A DNA stretch of 64,000 nucleotides from IDS-8 sp964491485 (GTDB lineage: Bacteria; Pseudomonadota; Gammaproteobacteria; Steroidobacterales; Woeseiaceae), in NCBI GenBank assembly GCA_964491485.1, contig CAZBGV010000004.1:11617-75616 (forward strand), in the 5' to 3' direction. The translations under genes were made by a program, and so were the position numbers. Of the stretch, positions 55,051 to 63,964 are shown one piece after another; position 1 is the first letter of the stretch, and every line of letters begins with the position of its first letter. The notes under the pieces are model-generated. The model ran no database searches. It was not told the DNA's origin and saw nothing but the letters and a program-made list of their open reading frames with translations.

Positions 55051-56774
55051 CAGCCGATGGCGGCGCCGTCGGCGGCGCGCGAGTCGGCGGCGCCGAGGTA
55101 AACGTCGTTCGCGAGATCGTGCCAGACGCCCATCGCCTGCCCCCAGCCCTCGTCCGACAGCCGCGCCTTGTGCCCGTAGCCCTCGTACAGCCGCAGCGTG
55201 TCCGGCGTGACCGCGGTGCGCTCGATGCGCGTCACGTCCGGCAGCCACTGGTGGTTGATGCGGCCGGCCTCGACGGCCTGGGCGACGTTCATGCCGTGAT
55301 CGACGATGTTCAGGATCACCTGCAGCGTGGTGTTGATGATGCTCTTGCCGCCGGGCGAGCCGATCGCGAGCACCGGCACGCCATCTTTCGCCACGATCGT
55401 CGGCGTCATGCTGGAGAGCATGCGCTTCTCCGGCTCGATCAGGTTCGGCTCCGTGCCGATCCATCCCGTCCGGTCGGTCACTCCGGGCCGGGCGTTGAAG
55501 TCGCCCATCTCGTTGTTCAGCAGGAAGCCCGCGCCGGCGACGACGATGTGCGACCCGTAGCTCCACTCGAGGGTGTACGTGAGCGCCACCATGTTGCCTT
55601 CCTCGTCGACCACCGAGATGTGGGTGGTCTGCGGGCTCTCGTACACTTCCGCGAAGCGCGCCGGGTCGCTCACGGACGCGTGCTCGAGGTCGATGCTAGC
55701 GCGCAGCTTCTTCGCGTGCGCCTTGGAGGTGAGCCGCTCGAGCGGCATGTCGGGGTTGAAATCCGGATCGCCCAGGTACTCCGCGCGATCGGCATAGCCG
55801 CGACGCATCGCCTCCGTCAGCAGGTGCAGGTACAGCGCCGAGTTGTGCCCCAGCTCCGCGAGATCGAAGCCTTCGAGGATATTGAGCATCTCGACCAGCA
55901 CCACGCCGCCCGAGCTCGGCGGCGGCATGCTGACGATCTGCCAGCCGCGATAGGTGCCGCGGATCGGCTCGCGTTCCACCGCGCGATAACGCTCGAGATC
56001 CTCGCGCGTGATGAGCCCGCCGTTCTCCTGCATGAAATCGGCGATGAGCCCGGCCGTGCGCCCGCGATAGAACCCGTCCCTTCCGTGCCGGCGGATGCGC
56101 TCCAGCGTCGCCGCGAGATCCGGCTGCACCCAGGTCTCGCCGGCCTGCCGGAAGGAGCCGTCCGGCTTCAGGAACTTCTTCGCCGAGCTCGGGTACCGAT
56201 CCCAGTATTCCTTGCGCTCCGCGAACTGCTCCTGCAGGGCCCACGTGAGGGGAAACCCTTCGCTAGCCAGCTTTTCCGCGGGCGCGACCAGCTCGGACCA
56301 CTCGAGGCGCCCGAGCTTCTCGTGCGCGAGCGCAAGGCCGGCGACGGTGCCCGGTACGCCGACCGCGAGGATGCCTTCATGATTCGAGTTGTCGCGGACG
56401 TTGCCCTCCTCATCGAGGTACATCCTTTCCGTGGCCGCGAGCGGCGCCTTCTCGCGGAAGTCGAACGTGGTCGCCGAGCCGTCCACGCCGTGGTACACCA
56501 TGAAGCCGCCGCCGCCGAGATTGCCGGCGGACGGCAGGGTCACCGCGAGCGCGAACGCCGTGGCGACCGCCGCGTCGACGGCGTTGCCGCCCTCCTCCAG
56601 GACCTGCACGCCGACGGCCGAAGCCAGTGCCGACGAAGAGGCCACCATGCCGTGCCTGCCGTACGCCGGCGTCCTTCCCGCCGCAGCGGCCAGTACCGGC
56701 CCGAGCAGGAGGAGCGCGCTGCAGGCTGCTACCATGAAGCTTCGCAATTTCGTCGGCATCGTCCTCGTCTGCAT
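55047..56774 (-). CDS. ggt: Gamma-glutamyltransferase
   Basis: 575-residue periplasmic precursor (signal peptide to about LAAAAG) that cuts itself into two chains. The cleavage and catalytic threonine is Thr383 in SPQTTHISVVDEEGN. Also seen: GGNAVDAAVATAFALAVTLPSAGNLGGGGF at the start and MLSSMTPTIV plus GSPGGKSIINTT near the end, all typical. It hydrolyses glutathione and other gamma-glutamyl compounds. GAGGAG precedes the ATG; upstream in-frame codons give no signal peptide. The stop lies inside a REP. Divergent from an MFS gene, 99 bases apart. Confidence 0.94.
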   Translation of the reverse strand: MQTRTMPTKLRSFMVAACSALLLLGPVLAAAAGRTPAYGRHGMVASSSALASAVGVQVLEEGGNAVDAAVATAFALAVTLPSAGNLGGGGFMVYHGVDGSATTFDFREKAPLAATERMYLDEEGNVRDNSNHEGILAVGVPGTVAGLALAHEKLGRLEWSELVAPAEKLASEGFPLTWALQEQFAERKEYWDRYPSSAKKFLKPDGSFRQAGETWVQPDLAATLERIRRHGRDGFYRGRTAGLIADFMQENGGLITREDLERYRAVEREPIRGTYRGWQIVSMPPPSSGGVVLVEMLNILEGFDLAELGHNSALYLHLLTEAMRRGYADRAEYLGDPDFNPDMPLERLTSKAHAKKLRASIDLEHASVSDPARFAEVYESPQTTHISVVDEEGNMVALTYTLEWSYGSHIVVAGAGFLLNNEMGDFNARPGVTDRTGWIGTEPNLIEPEKRMLSSMTPTIVAKDGVPVLAIGSPGGKSIINTTLQVILNIVDHGMNVAQAVEAGRINHQWLPDVTRIERTAVTPDTLRLYEGYGHKARLSDEGWGQAMGVWHDLANDVYLGAADSRAADGAAIGW

Positions 56775-56873
56775 GTGCGGCTCTCCTCGGCGAAGGCGCG
56801 CATTGTAACGTAGCGAAGCCCGGCACGAAGGCGCGGGGCTTCCCGGCGGGCGGGGACAGAGGATCGAAAGGCT

Positions 56874-58190
56874 GTGGCGCGCGCGCAAACCGACATCACC
56901 CGCGATCTTTACGATCTGCTCACCGGGGACGAGGACGCGCGGGTCTGCCGCGACATTCCGGAAGAGGCATGCCGCGAGCAGCCGCGCAATTTCTTCATCC
57001 ACATCGCCTCACTGGTCGCGACCAAGACCGGCGATCTCCTGTCCAGCCCGAAAGTCGTGCTCACGTGGCTCCTGATGCACGCCGGCGCGCCCACGTGGAT
57101 GCTCGGATGGCTGGTGCCGATCCGTGAGTCGCTGTCGCTCCTGCCGCAGCTCTTCGTCGCGGGCTATATCCGCCGAGTGCCCGTGCGGAAGTGGTTCTGG
57201 GTGGCGGGCAGCGTCGTGGAGGGACTGGCCGTGCTCGGGATGGCGCTGGCCGCGCTCACGCTGCGCGGCGCGGCGGCGGGCTGGGCGATCCTCGCGCTGC
57301 TCGTGCTGTTCAGCCTGGCGAGGGGAGTGGCGTCGGTGGCGGACAAGGACGTGCTCGGCAAGACGGTGAGCAAGAGCCGCCGCGGCATGGCAAGCGGCTA
57401 TGCGTCCTCGCTCGCCGGCGGTATCACGGTGGCGACCGGCGCATTCTGGCTGACCACGGTGCCCGATGCGCAGGGCACGGCGTTCTTCGGCGCGCTGCTC
57501 GCCGCCGCCGGCGCGTTGTGGCTGCTCGCGGCGTTCCTCTTCAGCCTCATCGTCGAGTACCCGGGCGCGACGGAGGGCGGCGGAAACGCGATCGCCGAAG
57601 CCGTGAAGCAGCTCGGCCTGATCCGCAGGGACACCGACCTGCGCCGTTTCCTGATCGTGCGCACGCTGCTCCTGTCGACCGCGCTGGTCGCGCCGTTCTA
57701 CGTCGCGCTCGCGAGCCGCGAATCCGGGGGCCAGGTCGCGCAGCTCGGCGGCATGCTGGTCGCGAGCGGCGCCGCGGGATTCGTGAGCGCGCCCGTGTGG
57801 GGACGGTTCTCGGATCGTTCGAGCCGCAGGACGATGGCCACGGCCGCGGCGCTCGCCGCGCTGGCTGGCTTCGCGACCGTGATCGTAGCGCGTGCTCCCG
57901 GCCTGCCGCACGCGGCGGCCTGGCTCGCGGTCACGTATTTCGTGCTGAACGTCGCCCATGAAGGCGTGCGCCTCGGCCGCAAGACGCACCTGATCGACAT
58001 CGCGACCGCCGAGACTCGCGCGAGCTACGTCGCGGTGAGCAATACCGTCATCGGCGTCATGCTGCTGGCGGGCGGTGCGGTCAGCGGCGTCATCGCGGTC
58101 GCCGGCACCGCGGTTGCGGTGCTGGTGCTCTCCGCGGTGTCGCTCGTGGCGGCCGTTGCCGCGCTCGGGCTGAAGGAAGCGCAGGCGTAG
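56874..58190 (+). CDS. MFS transporter
   Basis: 438 residues, about 12 spans. A 45-residue hydrophilic N-terminus (DITRDLYDLLTGDEDARVC) precedes span 1. The loop after span 8 reads GRFSDRSSRRTMA, a major-facilitator loop signature, while the N-half loop is GYIRRVPVRKWFW. GTG start with GAAAG upstream. Substrate unknown; the divergent gamma-glutamyltransferase hints at amino acid or peptide products, weakly. Confidence 0.85.
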   Translation: MARAQTDITRDLYDLLTGDEDARVCRDIPEEACREQPRNFFIHIASLVATKTGDLLSSPKVVLTWLLMHAGAPTWMLGWLVPIRESLSLLPQLFVAGYIRRVPVRKWFWVAGSVVEGLAVLGMALAALTLRGAAAGWAILALLVLFSLARGVASVADKDVLGKTVSKSRRGMASGYASSLAGGITVATGAFWLTTVPDAQGTAFFGALLAAAGALWLLAAFLFSLIVEYPGATEGGGNAIAEAVKQLGLIRRDTDLRRFLIVRTLLLSTALVAPFYVALASRESGGQVAQLGGMLVASGAAGFVSAPVWGRFSDRSSRRTMATAAALAALAGFATVIVARAPGLPHAAAWLAVTYFVLNVAHEGVRLGRKTHLIDIATAETRASYVAVSNTVIGVMLLAGGAVSGVIAVAGTAVAVLVLSAVSLVAAVAALGLKEAQA

Positions 58191-58239
58191 GCGCCTCGCG
58201 TGCTATCTTGATGCTTGCCGTGCTTTTCGGGAGGGACAC

Positions 58240-59385
58240 ATGAACCGGGCTTGCGTTCGATCGCTCGTTTCAATGGCCGCGGCGGGGCTCGTCGCCTGCG
58301 GCGGCGGCAGCGCCGGCACGGCGGCCGCGGAGGACGCGCAGGCGGAGGCTCCGCCGTTCAAGGTGACCCCGGTCGCGACTTTCGACGAGCCCTGGGCGAT
58401 GACGTTCCTGCCGGACGGCCGCCTGCTCGTGACCGAGAAGGCCGGTCGGCTGCGCGTCGCGACCGTCGAAGGCGGCATCTCGCAGCCCGTCGAAGGCGTG
58501 CCGAAGGTGGATTACGGCGGGCAGGGCGGGCTCGGCGACGTCGTGCTGCACCCGGATTTTGCCAGCAACCACACGATCTACCTGAGCTACGCGGAAGCCG
58601 GCGAGGGCGACCGGCGCGGTGCGGCGGTCATGCGCGCGACGCTCACGCTCGGCGAGGACGGCGGCCGCCTCAGCGACCAGCAGGTGATCTGGCGCCAGGA
58701 TCCCAAGGTCACCGGCAGGGGCCATTACGGTCACCGCATCGCTTTCTCCCCGGACGGTCACCTTTTCATCTCGTCGGGCGAGCGCCAGCACTTCGATCCG
58801 GCGCAGGACATGCAGATGAACCTCGGCAAGGTCGTACGCCTGAACGACGACGGCTCCGTGCCCGACGACAATCCGTTCGCGGACCGGGGCGGTGTCACCG
58901 CGCAGATCTGGACGCTCGGGCACCGCAACCCGCTCGGCCTCGCTTTCGACGCCCGGGGCCGGCTGTGGGAGCTCGAGATGGGGCCGCGCCACGGCGACGA
59001 GCTCAACCTGATCGTGCGCGGCGAGAACTACGGCTATCCGATCGTCTCCAACGGCAATCACTACGACGGGCGCGACATCCCGGATCACGACACGCGGCCG
59101 GAATTCGCCGCCCCGAAGGCGTACTGGGTGCCCGCGATCTCACCGGGCAGCCTGATGTTCTACTCCGGCGACCTCTTCGCGGACTGGCAAGGCAATGCGC
59201 TGATCGCGGGCCTCGGCTCCGAGCAGCTCGTGCGCGTCGAAATCGACGGCGACAACGCCGCCGAAGCGGCGCGCTACCCGATGGGCGAGCGCATCCGCGA
59301 GGTGGAGCAGGGGCCGGACGGCGCGGTCTGGCTGCTGGAGGACGGCGGCAACGGCCGCCTTTTGAAGCTCACTCCGGCCGAGTAG
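58240..59385 (+). CDS. PQQ-dependent aldose sugar dehydrogenase, lipoprotein
   Basis: 381 residues; lipobox VAC in MAAAGLVACGGGS. Six-bladed soluble glucose/sorbosone dehydrogenase fold: EPWAMTFLPDGRLLVTEKAGRL, GQGGLGDVVLHPDF, GRGHYGHRIAFSPDGHLFISSGER, LGHRNPLGLAFD, ELEMGPRHGDELNLI, GENYGYP. The GHYGHRIAF histidine and the RHGDE motif match PQQ- and calcium-site positions of the family. It oxidises aldoses in the periplasm. Unrelated in fold to the propeller PQQ enzyme at 2900. Confidence 0.9.
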   Translation: MNRACVRSLVSMAAAGLVACGGGSAGTAAAEDAQAEAPPFKVTPVATFDEPWAMTFLPDGRLLVTEKAGRLRVATVEGGISQPVEGVPKVDYGGQGGLGDVVLHPDFASNHTIYLSYAEAGEGDRRGAAVMRATLTLGEDGGRLSDQQVIWRQDPKVTGRGHYGHRIAFSPDGHLFISSGERQHFDPAQDMQMNLGKVVRLNDDGSVPDDNPFADRGGVTAQIWTLGHRNPLGLAFDARGRLWELEMGPRHGDELNLIVRGENYGYPIVSNGNHYDGRDIPDHDTRPEFAAPKAYWVPAISPGSLMFYSGDLFADWQGNALIAGLGSEQLVRVEIDGDNAAEAARYPMGERIREVEQGPDGAVWLLEDGGNGRLLKLTPAE

Positions 59386-59488
59386 CCGGCTCCAGGCACA
59401 AGGTCATCGGCTATCGGCCGCTCCCCAGCCGGCGCGCCCCGCCGGGCCGCTGCATGAGGATCGCAGCGCGCAGCATCGCGCGCCGCGC

Positions 59489-60229
59489 TCAGAGGCCGAC
59501 CAGCACTTCGGGGGTGACCTCGATCCAGGTCGCGCGGCACACCGCGACCGGCTCGCCGTCGCCGCCCAGGAGCGCGGCTTCGGCGTAGTGCTTGCGTCCG
59601 TCCCGCGTGGTCCGCCAGGCGGTGACGACGCAATGCTCGCCGATCGCCGGGCGACGATCGATGCGCACGGCCTGGCGGCCGAGCAGGATATTCGGGAACC
59701 CCTCGGGCGAGCCGTTCGCGTACGCGGTGGGGCAATCGAGCGCCGCCCACACGAACTCGGCCGCGACGTTGCCGTCGCCGGCCGCCATGTCCGCGGCCGG
59801 AATCCACGCGGCGGCGACCACGCCGCGCCACTCGACGTCCGCGGGATCGAGCGGACCCGGGTGAATCCGCAGGCCGTCGCCCGGCTCGCGATCCGGACCG
59901 CAGACGAAGCACATCGGCAGCTTGTGCGCGGACGCCGGAAACGTACGCCGGGCCGCCGCCTCAGCCTCCGCGAACGTCGGCCGAGTGCGCGCCTCGACGT
60001 CCACGGTGGTCGCCCGCGCGGTCGCGATCAGCCGCTCACCGTCGTACAGCGCCACCGTGCCGTCGGCTTCGTCCGCGACCGAGAGCGGCGTGTCGAGCGG
60101 CGGCGGCTTCACGAGCGTCACCTCCGCGGTGCCGTCCACGAACGCCGCGAGGCGCCCGCAGGAATAACCGCCGTTGCCCGAATTCGGCGGACCGCGAAAA
60201 CGCCGCTCGATGACAATAGTGCCGCGCAA
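59489..60229 (-). CDS. Hotdog/thioesterase-like hypothetical protein, TTG start
   Basis: 246 residues with two similar halves of hotdog type: FRGPPNSGNGGYSCGRLAAFVDG, later CFVCGPDREPGDGLRIHPG with a CxxCG pair that may bind metal, and GHCVVTAWRTTRDGRKHYAEAALLG-like end (EHCVVTAWRTTRDGRKHYAE). The start is decided by AAGGAGG (60236-60242), six bases before TTG 60229; the ATG at 60259 lies upstream of that site and lacks one. No operon partner. Acyl-CoA thioesterase or ligand binding is possible; not shown. Confidence 0.68.
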   Translation of the reverse strand: MRGTIVIERRFRGPPNSGNGGYSCGRLAAFVDGTAEVTLVKPPPLDTPLSVADEADGTVALYDGERLIATARATTVDVEARTRPTFAEAEAAARRTFPASAHKLPMCFVCGPDREPGDGLRIHPGPLDPADVEWRGVVAAAWIPAADMAAGDGNVAAEFVWAALDCPTAYANGSPEGFPNILLGRQAVRIDRRPAIGEHCVVTAWRTTRDGRKHYAEAALLGGDGEPVAVCRATWIEVTPEVLVGL

Positions 60230-60235
60230 GTCACA

Positions 60236-60242
60236 CCTCCTT
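60236..60242 (-). promoter_or_regulatory. Consensus ribosome site before a TTG start
   Basis: AAGGAGG on the minus strand, six bases before TTG 60229. It supports a TTG start for the hotdog-like gene. Confidence 0.65.
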
Positions 60243-60319
60243 CCTGCGATTGTACGCATGGCCCCGCGCGACACGCGAACCATCGCGCACCCGGTGCGGA
60301 TCGTCACCCGGCACCCTTC

Positions 60320-60523
60320 GGGACCGCATCGTTCACGCACGTTCGCGCATGATGGCCCGAACCCGTAGGAGCCCGCCATGCGGGCGACCGGATCGTGGCA
60401 CGCCCTCTTTGGCACCGCATCGTTCACGCACGTTCGCGCATGATGGCCCGAACCCGTAGGAGCCCGCCATGCGGGCGACCGGATCGTGGCACGCCCTCTT
60501 CGGGGCCATCGTTCACGCACGTT
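60320..60523 (+). repeat. 91-base tandem repeat containing REP and CATCGTTCACGCACG
   Basis: Two and a half direct units: REP heads at 60365 and 60456, CATCGTTCACGCACG at 60327, 60418 and 60507. Each unit is REP, then CGGATCGTGGCACGCCCTCTT, then the 15-mer, then GTTCGCGCATGATGGCCCGAACCC. It occupies the gap between the hotdog-like and cysteine-peptidase genes. Confidence 0.9.
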
Positions 60524-60564
60524 TGGCTTTGGTGGCAAGGACTCCCCCGGCCACGGCGCAGCCC

Positions 60565-60662
60565 TTTCTTCGATGGCGCCGTGCGTGAACGATGCTTTGG
60601 GATAACGTGCCTTCGTTTGTTGTACGTGCCGTCGTTCGGTCGCCCGCGTGGCGGGCTTCTGC
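60565..60662 (-). repeat. Composite repeat C (core plus inverted REP)
   Basis: TTTCTTCGATGGCGC, CGTGCGTGAACGATG (60580-60594), GGGATAACGTGCC, a second ACGTGCCGTCGTTCGG block and REP 60639-60662 with two changes in the head (GCAGAAG). Reverse complement of the composite at 34267. With the direct REP at 60456 it is again an inverted pair. Confidence 0.85.
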
Positions 60663-60706
60663 GTTCGGTCCGCGGTGGCTGTCCAGGTCGCCGGCGCGGT
60701 GGGTGG

Positions 60707-61654
60707 TCAGGGGCGGCAGGCGGCGATTTCGGTGCGGGTGGCGGCGAGTGCGGCGGCGAGCGGCGCGTCGGGAGCGGCGAGGGAGAGGGCGCGATCGATG
60801 AGCTGTGCGGCTTCGGCGCAGTCGCCGCGCTCCGCGAGCACCGTCGCGAGGTTGTTGAGCGCGCTCAGGCTTTCGCCATCCAGCGCGACGGCGCGCCGGT
60901 ACCACTGCTCGGCGGCGCGCGCTTCGCCGCGCGCGTACGCGACGTTGCCGAGGCCGAGCGGGGCGAGCGCCTCGCCCGGCCAGCGCTCGACGGCCGCGCG
61001 ATAAGCCGCCTCCGCGAGCGGCAGCTGTCCCGCCGATTCGGCCGCGGCGGCCGCGGCAAGGAAGCGCTGCGGATCGGGAGCCGCCGGCAGCTCGCCGGGG
61101 CGCAGCAGCACCACGCCCCAGCGGCCGCTGCGCTGCCAGGTGCGCAGGAAGACGCCCGCATCGGTGACGCGCCGCCGCTCGCTGCCGGAGCGCAGCACGA
61201 TCTCGCCCTCGACGGGCGCGAAGCCGACGACAACCGCGTAATGCCACGCCGGCGCGAAACGCACGCCCAGGTTCTGCAGCACCAGCACGGGCCGACCCGC
61301 CGCCACCTCGGCGAGCAGCGCCGGCAGCTCCGGCGCGAGCACGTAGGGCAGCCGCCCGTGCTCGCGGCTCGCGGCGAGCAGCTCCGGTTGCAGGCTGCCT
61401 CTCCGCCCCGGCACGTAGACTTCCGGCGTGAGCGCCTCCGCGGTGATCGCCACGCCCGAGTGCACCAGCACCGTGGCGAGCGCCGCTGGCCCGCACTGGT
61501 ATTGCTCCTGCGGGAAAAACGGCGTGTCGGCGAGCTCGACCGGCGTCTGCCAGCGCGCCGCCGCGGGCGTGTCGAACGGGTTCGCGGCGCAGCCCGCGAG
61601 CAGGGCGCCGGAGCAAAGGAGGAGCGCGTAACGCGCGCGCGCGCCGCGTGTCAC
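60707..61654 (-). CDS. PA2778-family cysteine peptidase with TPR tail
   Basis: 315 residues; lipobox LAGC in LLLCSGALLAGCAANPF. A C39-like papain-fold domain has the cysteine in FFPQEQYQCGPAALATVL (Cys54) and the histidine in APAWHYAVVVGF, then two or three TPR repeats from residue 190 (LPLAEAAYRAAVERWPG, ARAAEQWYRRAVALDGESL). GTG start. Target unknown. Next to a PA2779-family gene, its usual partner; 73 bases separate them. Confidence 0.85.
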   Translation of the reverse strand: MTRGARARYALLLCSGALLAGCAANPFDTPAAARWQTPVELADTPFFPQEQYQCGPAALATVLVHSGVAITAEALTPEVYVPGRRGSLQPELLAASREHGRLPYVLAPELPALLAEVAAGRPVLVLQNLGVRFAPAWHYAVVVGFAPVEGEIVLRSGSERRRVTDAGVFLRTWQRSGRWGVVLLRPGELPAAPDPQRFLAAAAAAESAGQLPLAEAAYRAAVERWPGEALAPLGLGNVAYARGEARAAEQWYRRAVALDGESLSALNNLATVLAERGDCAEAAQLIDRALSLAAPDAPLAAALAATRTEIAACRP

Positions 61655-61727
61655 CCGCAGCGCCCTGGCCGGCGGCAGCCGGCAGCGAATCGCGGCGGTG
61701 CGCCCGCGGAACGCAGGGAGCCCGCGG

Positions 61728-62111
61728 CTAGAGCCGCTTGAAAACGTCGGTGACGCCGACCAGCTCCAGCACGAGCAGCACGAGCAACACGATGCCCAGC
61801 ACCTCGAGCGCGCCCGACCCGGCGGGCAGCTCGTCCATGCGTTGCTCGAGCGACAGGAGCTCCGAGTCGCTCAGCGCGGCGACCCGCGCCCGCGCGTCTT
61901 CCGGAGCGACGCCCAGGCGCTCGAGCTCGGAGCGCACGTCGTCGCGCGCAAGCACCGAATTGATCCGCTCGATGCGCTCCGCGCGCTGCTGGCCGGCCAG
62001 CGCCGCCTCCGTGCCGACGACCGCGCCCTGCGCGGAAGGCACGAAGCCGAGTGCCGCCATGTTCGCCATCATGAACACGGCGATCGTCCTGATGCTGCAC
62101 GATTTACGCAT
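61728..62111 (-). CDS. PA2779-family small membrane protein
   Basis: 127 residues: an N-terminal hydrophobic segment (TIAVFMMANMAALGFVPSAQG), a helical acidic middle (RVAALSDSELLSLEQRMDELPAGSG) and a C-terminal span (LEVLGIVLLVLLVLELVGVTDVF). This matches the small partner of PA2778-type cysteine peptidases. AAAGGAG precedes ATG 62111, which is why I prefer it over the ATG seven codons upstream. It could be the peptidase's substrate or anchor; unknown. Confidence 0.82.
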   Translation of the reverse strand: MRKSCSIRTIAVFMMANMAALGFVPSAQGAVVGTEAALAGQQRAERIERINSVLARDDVRSELERLGVAPEDARARVAALSDSELLSLEQRMDELPAGSGALEVLGIVLLVLLVLELVGVTDVFKRL

Positions 62112-62269
62112 TGCCTTCGACTCCTTTGGCACGAGCGGACCAGAACGGGAATTATCCGCGATGGCTGCAATGAAGACCAGATGCCGGACGGCGACAGGCT
62201 GACGGCGGAAAGCGACAACCGCGAGGAGCGTGGGGTATCCTCCCCCGCTTCCTCATCGCCGGAAAAAGC

Positions 62270-63784
62270 ATGTCCTCGCCGAAGACCCCCTCCCTTTTCG
62301 ATGCACTGATTCCGATCGTTTCGCTCGTCCTACTGCTCGCGCTCGCGGTGTACGTGTTCGGCTCGGATGCGGTCGGCGGCCCCACCCAGATCGCGCTGAC
62401 GTTGGGGGCCGCGATCGCCGCGATCATCGCCATCAGGAACGGGCACCGCTGGGCGGACATCCAGGAGGCGATCGTTGCCGGTATCGGCACCGCCATGGGA
62501 GCGATCCTGATCCTGCTCACCGTCGGCGCGCTGATCGGCGCCTGGCTGATCTCGGGCACGGTTCCTTCGCTCATCTATTACGGGCTGGACCTGCTCGATC
62601 CGCATTTCTTTTTCGTCGCCACCTGCGTGATCTGCTCGATCACCTCGCTCGCCACCGGCAGCTCGTGGACCACCGCGGGCACGCTCGGCATCGCGCTGAT
62701 CGGCGTCGCGATGGGCCTCGGCGTGTCGCCGGCGATCGCCGCGGGCGCGGTGGTCTCCGGGGCCTATTTCGGCGACAAGATGTCGCCGCTTTCGGATACC
62801 ACGAACCTCGCGCCGGCCGTCGCCGGCTCGACGCTCTTCGAGCACATCCGCCACATGTTGTGGACGACCACGCCCGCCTACGTGATCGCGCTGCTCCTGT
62901 TCCTGGTGATCGGCCTGGGGGTCGAGCCGCGGACGGACTCGCAGTCGCTGGAGGCCCTGCAGGCGACCCTCGACGGAGCCTTCAACATCAGCGCCTGGAC
63001 GCTCCTGCCGCTGGTGCTCGTGCTCGTGCTCGCCGCCCGCAAGCAGCCGCCGCTACCCTCCATCCTCGCGGGCGCGCTGTTCGGAGTCGTGATCGCGGTG
63101 ATCTTCCAGCCGCAGGCCGTGCTGGCCTATGCGGACGCGCCCGATCTTCCTGCCGCGCTCGCGCTGGCAAAAGGGACGTGGCTCGCGCTCGCCGACGGCT
63201 ACGTCGCGAACACCGGCGTGCCGGCGGCGGACGACCTGCTGTCGCGCGGCGGTATGAGCAGCATGCTGACGACCATCTGGCTCATTCTCACGGCGCTTGC
63301 TTTCGGCGCCGTCATGGAGCACGCGGGCCTGCTCGCGCGCCTGATCGATTCGACGCTGCGGGCGGCGCGCTCGACCGGCTCGTTGATCGCGACGGTCGTC
63401 TTCAGCGCCATCGGCATGAACGTCGTCGCGGCCGACCAGTACATGGCGATCGTGCTGCCCGGCAAGATGTTCAAGGCGGAGTTCGAACGTCGCGGCATCG
63501 AAGCGAAGAACCTGTCGCGCGCCCTCGAGGACTCGGGCACGATGACCTCCTCGCTGGTGCCCTGGAACACCTGCGGCGCCTACATGTCCGCGACCCTCGG
63601 GGTCGCGACCGCCGCCTACCTGCCGTTCGCCTTCTTCAACCTTTTGAGCCCGCTGGTGTCCATCTTCTACGGCATCACCGGGATCAGCATCACCCGCATC
63701 GAGAAGCCGGAATCCGGCACCGCGACGGCGGGCGACGCGCCGGCGGAGCTCGCCCGGGAATCGGGCGGCGCCGGAATCCGCTGA
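62270..63784 (+). CDS. nhaC: NhaC-family Na+/H+ antiporter
   Basis: 504 residues with about 12 spans. Signature GAYFGDKMSPLSDTTNLAPAVAG near residue 163 holds the charged ion-path residues of NhaC; SSWTTAGTLGIALIGVA, VVAADQYMAIVLPG, and the ALEDSGTMTSSLVPWNTCGAYM block also match. It exchanges sodium (in some members malate/lactate) for protons across the inner membrane. It starts after a 158-base gap from the PA2779-like gene. Confidence 0.93.
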   Translation: MSSPKTPSLFDALIPIVSLVLLLALAVYVFGSDAVGGPTQIALTLGAAIAAIIAIRNGHRWADIQEAIVAGIGTAMGAILILLTVGALIGAWLISGTVPSLIYYGLDLLDPHFFFVATCVICSITSLATGSSWTTAGTLGIALIGVAMGLGVSPAIAAGAVVSGAYFGDKMSPLSDTTNLAPAVAGSTLFEHIRHMLWTTTPAYVIALLLFLVIGLGVEPRTDSQSLEALQATLDGAFNISAWTLLPLVLVLVLAARKQPPLPSILAGALFGVVIAVIFQPQAVLAYADAPDLPAALALAKGTWLALADGYVANTGVPAADDLLSRGGMSSMLTTIWLILTALAFGAVMEHAGLLARLIDSTLRAARSTGSLIATVVFSAIGMNVVAADQYMAIVLPGKMFKAEFERRGIEAKNLSRALEDSGTMTSSLVPWNTCGAYMSATLGVATAAYLPFAFFNLLSPLVSIFYGITGISITRIEKPESGTATAGDAPAELARESGGAGIR

Positions 63785-63788
63785 CCGC

Positions 63789-63810
63789 GACCGGCCGGAT
63801 CCGGCCGGTC
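63789..63810. terminator. Perfect 22-base palindrome after the antiporter gene
   Basis: GACCGGCCGGA-TCCGGCCGGTC, self-complementary without a loop, four bases after the nhaC stop. No T-run follows, so it may be a terminator, an mRNA hairpin or a protein site. Confidence 0.4.
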
Positions 63811-63905
63811 CAGGGCCTCCGGGGCCTCTCCGGACGGCTTCGGAAAACTGCCCCGGCGACCGGAAAATCGCTGCTAAGGCGTTGATCCGGCAACCGATTA
63901 AAATC

Positions 63906-63933
63906 TTGACTTCGATCCCAATAGGCTTATCTT
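63906..63933 (+). promoter_or_regulatory. Sigma-70-like promoter
   Basis: TTGACT (63906-63911) and TATCTT (63928-63933) with a 16-base spacer, 31 bases before the ATG of the last gene, in a locally AT-richer patch. Confidence 0.5.
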
Positions 63934-63964
63934 TTGCCTGAAAACTGGACCGGCAGGAGCTGCA

